DNA of 64,000 nucleotides from Epithemia pelagica. Taxonomy: Eukaryota; Bacillariophyta; Bacillariophyceae; Surirellales; Surirellaceae. The stretch spans positions 3,162,001-3,226,000 of the forward strand of contig OX337228.1 of the NCBI GenBank assembly GCA_946965045.2. The letters run 5' to 3'. The notes below the pieces were generated by a model. That model ran no database searches, was not told where the DNA came from, and saw only the letters and a program-made list of their open reading frames with translations. Numbering within the stretch: the first letter of the stretch is position 1; every line of letters begins with the position of its first letter. The translations under genes and the position numbers were made by a program. Below, in pieces: positions 58,287 through 64,000 of the stretch.

Positions 58287-59242
58287 CAATCAAGCATCTA
58301 CGTTTTATGTGGACTATATGCTGTTGTCCCAAGCGCAAGACCGACTCCACCACCATCATTCGCATCGAATTCAATGTTGTCTCCTTCAAAGCATGCACCG
58401 CCGATCTCACTTGCTGCGCCTACTTCTTCGGCTGTCGCAGCTGCGAGTATGTGACGGTCCCCTCTCGAGGGAAAACCAAATTACTCACCATTGGTGACAT
58501 CATCTTCACCACGATGAACAAAAACCACACCATCCCAGCCAACCACCCCCAATTCCAAGAACTCGCACGATTCATCTCCATCACATTCGTCGAACAGAAA
58601 AATAATCATAAAGCAGAAACCCGCACCCAAAGCCGCACCAACGATCCCCTCTTCGACCCCGTCCTCCTCTGGGGACGCGTCGTCCGAAGGATCCTCCACT
58701 ACCGCCCGAACGCCCCACCAACGACACCGGTTAATTGTTGGTTCGATCCAGAAAACCCACAGAAGAAACCACGATTCATCCGTCAAGAAGACGTCCGCGA
58801 TTTACTCCGATCAACTTGCACACAAGGGGGAGGAAAACCAGCTTTCGGCTACGAAGCCATGGACATCGGCACTCATTCCATCCGCTCTGGTGCCGCCATG
58901 GCACTCTTCTTGGCAGACTGCTCGGTCACAAAGATCATGATACTCGGACGATGGAGTTCGACTGCCTTCATGAAATACATTCGTCCACAGGTCCTCGAAT
59001 GGACCACGGGCATGGCACAGCTCATGCTGACCACCCAAGACTTCCGCCACATGGATCACACAACCGCCCAGTCAAGAACGGAATCGTTGGAACGACTTCG
59101 GAACCGCCTTGACAACATCCTTGAACCAGCTCTTCAAACAAACACAGAAACGGCGATGGAATCGCCGGAAGAAAACCTCTTTAACCACAATGGCCAGGGA
59201 CTCATCAACCAGTTCCCCAACATATCATTCCTCGACTTCTAA
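57872..59242 (+). CDS. Tyrosine recombinase (retroelement ORF3)
   Basis: 456 residues from the ATG at 57872; the frame is open from 57812, in the -1 register relative to ORF2, overlapping it by about 415-475 bases. The catalytic set is complete: Arg189 in FGCRSCEYV, then His335 and Arg338 in GTHSIRSGAAM, then Tyr369 in FMKYIRPQV. A GRWSS motif lies between them, where the family usually has His/Trp. It would integrate the circular DNA copy by site-specific-type recombination. Its N-terminal core-binding part (RDQCWKRWTGHLERIGF) looks normal. It may be made by frameshifting, reinitiation or from a separate transcript; the sequence does not decide. Confidence 0.9.
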   Translation: MLDLLNRASVSRIFYGKTEGSHQKRDQCWKRWTGHLERIGFNGDPFPDSLPATNHKIAIACSFLQRLRDADFTQNRDSSNPLRASTITQAIGDLASSFRHHDRPSPCHSQDGRLHPLVSSLKRAWENLDPPEKREKAITIKHLRFMWTICCCPKRKTDSTTIIRIEFNVVSFKACTADLTCCAYFFGCRSCEYVTVPSRGKTKLLTIGDIIFTTMNKNHTIPANHPQFQELARFISITFVEQKNNHKAETRTQSRTNDPLFDPVLLWGRVVRRILHYRPNAPPTTPVNCWFDPENPQKKPRFIRQEDVRDLLRSTCTQGGGKPAFGYEAMDIGTHSIRSGAAMALFLADCSVTKIMILGRWSSTAFMKYIRPQVLEWTTGMAQLMLTTQDFRHMDHTTAQSRTESLERLRNRLDNILEPALQTNTETAMESPEENLFNHNGQGLINQFPNISFLDF

Positions 59243-59769
59243 TAGAAGTCGATCCATAACATGTCAGTCAACCGATCAATGGACAATGGTATGGAGCCAT
59301 TCTCGGTTCTGAGGCCTTCGGCAAAACTGTGTGTCTGATTGTAGTTTCATATCTTTTAGGAAACCTCAACGGACAAAGTTTTGACTGACTTGCGATCTCT
59401 CGGACAGACTCAAAACGACACGTGCTCAGGATGTGTTCGTAGTGTCTCTTCGTGGTGCGATTGGTGATGGCCCAGTCATCGAGTCAGGGGTCTTAGTCAC
59501 GAATCACTGGAAGACGCCACTGAGTCGCGGTAGAATGTTTGAAGTTGACACAAACCCTCCGTCGGTGCCAAAGATACCCTTTGGCTCGACAGCTGCTTCC
59601 GAGGTATCTTGTGAATGACCTTGTTGTTGTAGTCGTTGTTATCATCATCATCTGTCATCTGGTTTCCATTCCAAAAGAATCTCTGCGCTTCTTTCCGCTC
59701 ATTGCTCACACTCTTTGACTGTGCTCATTCTTTGCTTGTTGCTGTTGCCGATCGTTTCGTGTTACCATC
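59243..59769. other. Retroelement 3' non-coding part and promoter of next gene
   Basis: The element's right end should lie here, but no repeat matching the leader was found by eye. The 3' part must hold the promoter of the small gene at 59770. Confidence 0.4.
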
Positions 59770-60027
59770 ATGTCCGGCTCGTCGTTCTTCTTGTTTGCTT
59801 CCATGATTGTGGCCGCCCTCATGACGGCGGCCGCCTTCATGCCGGTTGTCCCTCCTTCGGCTCGCATGGTCACCTCACTCCAACCAAAGTTCCTCAAGGA
59901 TTTGGGCTTTGAAAAGCCTTCGTGGCTTCCCGACTTTGGCAAGAAAGAAGAGACACCGGCTCCCGAAGCCGAAGAAGATTCGACAGAAGAATCCGAAGAG
60001 ACTACTGCGGAAACCACTGAAGAATAA
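59770..60027 (+). CDS. Small plastid-type protein with acidic tail
   Basis: 85 residues. A hydrophobic signal peptide (SSFFLFASMIVAALMTAAA) runs into AAAFMPVVPPSARM. That resembles the diatom plastid-entry motif (A-S-A-F-x-P), where a Phe just after the signal peptidase site directs import. The short mature part (about 55 residues: LQPKFLKDLGFEKPSWLPDFGKK) ends in a Glu/Thr/Ser-rich acidic tail. The size suits a small photosystem- or envelope-associated subunit, but I do not recognise a family. It is intact and lies just downstream of the retroelement. Confidence 0.7.
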   Translation: MSGSSFFLFASMIVAALMTAAAFMPVVPPSARMVTSLQPKFLKDLGFEKPSWLPDFGKKEETPAPEAEEDSTEESEETTAETTEE

Positions 60028-61493
60028 GATGCTGTCCACCAGGGATTTGCTTATCAGGGAACGAAACTGTGTTCGAAACTAGAAGAACAAATACTATAGT
60101 CGAAACTTATGAGAAAAAAAAAGAAAGAAACAAGACATTAAACAGCCACGAACAAAACGTTACTTCAGAACTCTTTTCTTACGACCTTCATCACTACGTG
60201 AGATTGTTACCTATGATATCATTCTACAATCGACCCTCAAGAGCAGGAAAACAGAGTATGGCTTCCAAATCATCGCGCCACCAACGAGAACAAAGGAGGA
60301 TCACATCGGTACGCATTCAAACCAACAGGCCTTCCATGAATCAACGACCATGACTCAGTCAAGCTCATAATATGCCAAATCACGCGAAAGGGTTTGTTTC
60401 ACATTGCATCTACTTCCTCATCCAGTAAATAGTATTAAAATAACCACTTTCTTAGCGAGGGACAAATCCATTGTTGGCATGATCTTGATTCAATTGCCTG
60501 TTTCGAACCTTTCTGCAAGAAACTCAAGAACTACAAATTTCTACGAGTATGTCTCTTCTTCGTCTGTGCTACCCATGGGAGTGCATATTGGAAGTAACGT
60601 GTCATAGAGCGTCTTTGTCCGTTGTCCTGTGTCTTTTGCTTTTGTGGACGAACAGGTGATAACAATGCACGGAGTCTATGCTCTATACGGACTTGTAGCC
60701 TCCCTCCAGATACCGAGAGGGAGTCGTCTTACGCGGCCAACCGTGATTTTGGCGGGCTGTGAAGTAGAAGAAGCGTTCGAACGTGGACCGAGCAAGTTGC
60801 ACATGAGATGAAATATCGGAGACGCACACATGAGATGCTACGAGCGTGAAGCAGTCGCTCTGCTTTTTCTGAGAAGGTCATGCTCATTCCATATCAATCG
60901 TTGGGGGAATGGAAAGATGGCTTGCGCGTAAAAGATGCCTTGGGTAATATGTATGGCGTTAACTAGACGTTATTGATACATGTGTGTTAATGTGAAAAAA
61001 GAATCGTTCGGATGAGTGAGTGGACTTGCCAGTGTACAAATACTGTATGAAATATGGCGATGTGTGGCGCGCTCAGTGAGCGACCGACAGTATTGTGAGG
61101 GTGGATGCAGACGGCTGATGCTTTGTGTTGCGAGTTGAGGTGCACACTTTCGTGGACGGCCCGGCGGCATTTGGGGAGTATAGTTTGGCTGCGGTGTGAG
61201 TTTTGCAGAGTGGAGTAAAGTAGTGGCGATGCGGTCGGTGGCAGCTCTCTCAGCGAAGAGAAGACGCCTAAAAGAAAAGCAGCGCCACAACAAAGAGGCA
61301 CACCAGAAAACGTGCGCTTGGGAGTTGCATTTAGAGAGTTTAGCGATGGTCTTGCGTTGTTTTTAGTTTCGCTGTCATCAGTTATCTCGATCGACTCAAC
61401 GCTCCCCAAGGAAGGGCCTCCCTTCTCCTGAAGCAACAATCTCCACTTGCCCCGTCTATAGGAAGCCGTCCTTGTTAAGGGACAAGCGGGACC
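60028..61493. other. Gene-free region
   Basis: Nearly 1.5 kb without a supported gene. A 150-codon minus-strand ORF (60987-61439) has no family look and lies over the expected leader of the RRM gene. Confidence 0.5.
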
Positions 61494-63200
61494 ATGACGT
61501 CGAAGGTAAGGAACTGCTTACTTCGTGCCGCAGTTTCATAATCATTTTGAAGTTTACGTGAAGAACAGTCGTGATAACCTGGCACGTCACGTCGCCCGTA
61601 GCCATTGAGTGACCCGCTGTAGTAGCAACTGTGCCGTTTTCCTTGGTGTAGGCAAGCTCAAGGTGACAGTCTTTGCTTCGTCGCTTCATCTCTCAACCTC
61701 TTATTATTCTTCACTTTCATTTGACCGTGTTGTTCGGATCTATTTCATCAGGAGGAGCAGACGGACATGGAGGAAAAACCCGCTGCCGCGCCATCAGAAA
61801 CTGCGGCAGAGCAATCAAAAACAGAGCAAACGACAGGTGATGCTACCACAACAGAAAAGCAAGATGATGCAGGTGATGATATTGTAGATGCCCCTGCTGC
61901 TGCGTCTAGCGCAGATACCAAAACTGGAGATGAGGACCGAACCAAACGTGTTTATGTCGGAAACCTCGCATGGGAGGTGAGTTGGCAAGATCTCAAGGAT
62001 CACATGAAAACCACCGGGCTGGATGTTGTTCGCGCAAATGTTATGACTACGCCGGATGGGCGATCGAAAGGATGTGGTATTGCCGAGTTTGCATCTGTGG
62101 AAGATGCACGCCAGGCTGTCACTGATTTAAACGAAACCGAGCTCTTTGGCAGGCAAATATTTGTGCGCGAAGACCGAGAAGAAAGAGGCGCTGGTGGAGG
62201 AGGAGGAGCTGCTCATTCACGCCCCGCATCTAGTGGAGGAGGTGGCAGTGGTGGTAGTGGTGGTGGTGGAGGACACCGATTTTCGTCCGGCGAGGAAGCA
62301 AAGAATCGACGAGTGTATGTTGGAAATCTCAGCTGGGATGTCGCATGGCAAGATCTCAAGGATCATATGCGATCGGCTGGTGAAGTGGTCCATGCGGAAG
62401 TTATTACAGAATTTAGTGGCCGTTCCAAAGGATGCGGAATAGTGGAATACGCAACAGAAGCAGAAGCGCAAGAAGCTATATCCTCATTGACTGACACAGA
62501 ACTGAAAGGACGGATGATCTTTGTCCGCGAGGACCGTGAATCCAACCAAGGTGGCCACAGTGGTGGCGGTGGAGTCGCGTCAGGGCGTAGTCAAAACACT
62601 TCTGTATATGTTTGGAATCTTGCTCCAGATGTCAGCTGGCAGGATTTAAAGGATCACATGCGAAAAGCTGGCAATGTGGACTCGGCAACCATTCTAACCA
62701 ACTCCAATGGCGACTCGTTGGGTTGTGGCGTGGTGGTGTATCAGCGCCCTCAAGAGGCTGCACGGGCAATCCGAGAATTACAAAATGTAGAGTTAAAGGG
62801 CCGACCCATGTACGCACGGGAAGACCGTGAAGGAGGTCGCGGTGGATCAGGCCGCGGTTTCGGTGGTCGAGGCCGCGGTCGAGGTCGTTCCGGACGGTCG
62901 GGTTATCACGCCGGCCGTGGTGCTGGTGGCAGAGGTACTGTTGGATCTCCAGATGGCACACAATTGTACGTGGGAAATTTGGCCTTTGAGACTACTTGGA
63001 AAGAGCTCAAAGATCACTTTCGCCAGTGCGGAGATGTCCGCCGTACCGAAGTTGTGTTCGGCCCTGGTGGGCAATCGAAAGGCTTTGGCACTGTGCAATT
63101 CTACAACAAGGAGGACGCAGAAGCTGCGATTAGTCGCCTTAATGGCAGTGAGCTTCAGGGCCGTACTTTGGAAGTGCGGGCCGACCAGAAGCCTCGTTAA
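61494..63200 (+). CDS. Four-RRM, RGG-rich RNA-binding protein (Gbp2/SR-like), candidate 12-nt first coding exon
   Basis: The main exon runs to 63200 and can start at the ATG at 61767 (477 residues). A better model uses ATG at 61494, exon 61494-61505, intron 61506-61751 (GTAAGG...CAG) and exon 61752-63200, giving 486 residues starting M-T-S-K-E-E-Q-T-D-M. Four RRMs follow with RNP2 forms VYVGNL, VYVGNL, VYVWNL and LYVGNL, and RNP1 forms SKGCGIAEF, SKGCGIVEY, SLGCGVVVY and SKGFGTVQF. Helix 1 in each carries WQDLKDHM or WKELKDHF, the heptapeptide type known from SR-protein pseudo-RRMs and Gbp2. Gly-rich and RGG-type linkers (GRGFGGRGRGRGR) separate RRMs. A nuclear mRNA-binding or export role is inferred. 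Confidence 0.88.
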
Positions 63201-63559
63201 GAAAACCATTTTCCATAAATTGCGCTTTGCGCCTTCCCTGATTGATTAATTGATTGTTGTGTGGCGGGTTGTTCGGATTCTATTGATTGTGCAGTTGCAA
63301 TGAATTATTTATGATTGGATGGCCAATAAATTGTCTCTAACTGGAGAAGCCCGCTTGGACCTTGCTTCGGCCTTATTGATCACCTGAGACCTTAATCCAT
63401 AACTTGACTTAAATTTCCGTTATATTTCTTCGTAAGTACTCTTCTTGAACTAGCATGCGGAGACAGGAGCAAAAGACTGCCGCTACAAATCAGGGGTGTA
63501 TATGACCGAAAATACAGTTCTAAGATTGCAAGTATCTGGACCCTGGACAGCTAATACAA
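63201..63559. other. Gap between convergent genes
   Basis: 359 bp of 3' flanking sequence; nothing further is seen. Confidence 0.4.
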
Positions 63560-64000
63560 CTACTCTTTTTGTTCAGGGAGGTTATTAGATGGTGATGGTT
63601 CCAACAGTTTCTTGTCGCGTTGTTGTTGTTTCTGTACAAAATATTTGAGAGTCTTGGCAAGAAAGTAAAGTGAAAAAGTGCACATTTCAGCACCACGGTA
63701 GAAAGCAAACCCAAGTGGGTAAATGCATTGTCCCATACACACACACATGGCCCATACGCCGATCAGCCCGTTTAGCTGAATAAATGTGGTTCCTGACAAG
63801 CGATTTCGTTCTCCAGCATCTTTGAGGGAATAAATCATTGTGGCCACCATGAACAGGCGTGATACGGCCGATCCGTTCAAACTAACGTCAAACCATGATC
63901 GATGCAAGGCTTCTCGGTATCGGAAATTGAAGTTCCCTTCCATCATATTGGAAAAAATCCCAGCCACAACAAACAATAGACAATTGCGATATCCCAGGGC
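63560..64000 (-). CDS. Multi-pass membrane protein, 5' end outside window
   Basis: The frame is open through base 64000 (reading ALGYRNCLL before the first internal candidate start), so the gene continues beyond the window. About 146 residues are visible. Hydrophobic segments include SRLFMVATMIYSL, LNGLIGVWAMCVCMGQCIYPLG and EMCTFSLYFLAKTLKYFV, ending in a Gln/Lys-rich tail. The family is not recognised. A membrane location is likely from the segments alone. Confidence 0.6.
   Translation of the reverse strand, partial: ALGYRNCLLFVVAGIFSNMMEGNFNFRYREALHRSWFDVSLNGSAVSRLFMVATMIYSLKDAGERNRLSGTTFIQLNGLIGVWAMCVCMGQCIYPLGFAFYRGAEMCTFSLYFLAKTLKYFVQKQQQRDKKLLEPSPSNNLPEQKE

Larger units (their letters stand above)
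52015..59242 (+). mobile_element. Tyrosine-recombinase retrotransposon (DIRS/Ngaro-type), apparently intact
   Basis: Three long uninterrupted ORFs in order: gag-like with a zinc finger, reverse transcriptase plus RNase H, and tyrosine recombinase. That is the layout of DIRS-order retroelements, which integrate by recombinase and need no DDE integrase or protease. The listed limits cover the leader hairpin to the last ORF; true ends lie outside, probably between about 51.6 and 59.7 kb. I could not identify inverted terminal or split direct repeats by eye. There is no room for an adenine methyltransferase domain between RNase H and the recombinase, unlike many DIRS1-like elements, so an Ngaro-like or separate lineage is suggested. 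C-rich, TCC/CTC/CCA-biased codons differ from the neighbours. Confidence 0.85.

Noticed and set aside
51600-59700. Terminal inverted or split direct repeats of the YR element
   Set aside because: Only short partial matches (such as CCACTGA near 51809 complement and 59518) were found; not enough to call.
60987-61439. 150-codon minus-strand ORF
   Set aside because: No recognisable features and it covers the likely leader of the RRM gene.
1-64000. CRISPR arrays, rRNA genes and bacterial operons
   Set aside because: No evenly spaced direct repeats, no rRNA-like sequence; the spliced genes show a eukaryotic nuclear genome.

Overview
The window is a gene-dense piece of a eukaryotic nuclear genome. 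It most probably comes from a diatom or a close stramenopile. Genes lie on both strands with short intergenic gaps. Introns are few and short (66-307 bp), GT-AG, often with GTAAG donors. Several proteins carry diatom-type features: a signal peptide followed by an A-A-A-F-x-P plastid-entry-like motif, GKDxYxxGD repeat proteins, and lineage-specific zinc-finger/GAF-like proteins. This assignment is inference; no rRNA or organelle marker is present.

Layout. 1-16.6 kb: a 5'-truncated coiled-coil gene, a small possible plastid protein, DNA polymerase epsilon subunit B (two exons), a decayed protein-kinase relic, ELP3 (three exons), a large acidic protein with a SANT-like C-terminus, a Vma12/TMEM199-like V-ATPase assembly factor, and a Lys/Gly/Ser-rich coding relic. 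17-25.6 kb: a NOP9-like pumilio protein, then two convergent paralogues. Each has a Cys-rich RING-like finger, a Myb-like segment and a GAF-like domain. 25.6-29.9 kb: a gene-free stretch with two non-autonomous TIR elements in opposite orientation. They share a ~1 kb core but have different terminal inverted repeats. 29.9-46.4 kb: a dense housekeeping block of BTB protein, acetyl-CoA C-acetyltransferase, rhodanese/TrhO-like protein, NDUFA13 (complex I), alpha/beta hydrolase, NAP1, bifunctional ThiD-ThiE, a GKDxYxxGD repeat protein and a type III PI4-kinase. 46.6-51.6 kb: two tandem genes related to plant IQM calmodulin-binding proteins. 52-59.3 kb: an apparently intact tyrosine-recombinase (DIRS/Ngaro-type) retrotransposon with gag-like, RT-RNase H and tyrosine recombinase ORFs. 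59.7-64 kb: a small plastid-type protein, a four-RRM/RGG protein, and a membrane protein truncated by the window end.

The genes are mostly unrelated in function and look individually transcribed. Several pairs are divergent with short shared promoters (NAP1/ThiDE, BTB/thiolase, NDUFA13/hydrolase). The most interesting signals are the YR retroelement (one in-frame UGA between gag and pol, then a -1-frame recombinase ORF), the inverted TIR-element pair, the convergent zinc-finger/GAF-like paralogues, and an over-represented 8-mer, TAGGAGTA, found mainly in intergenic DNA.
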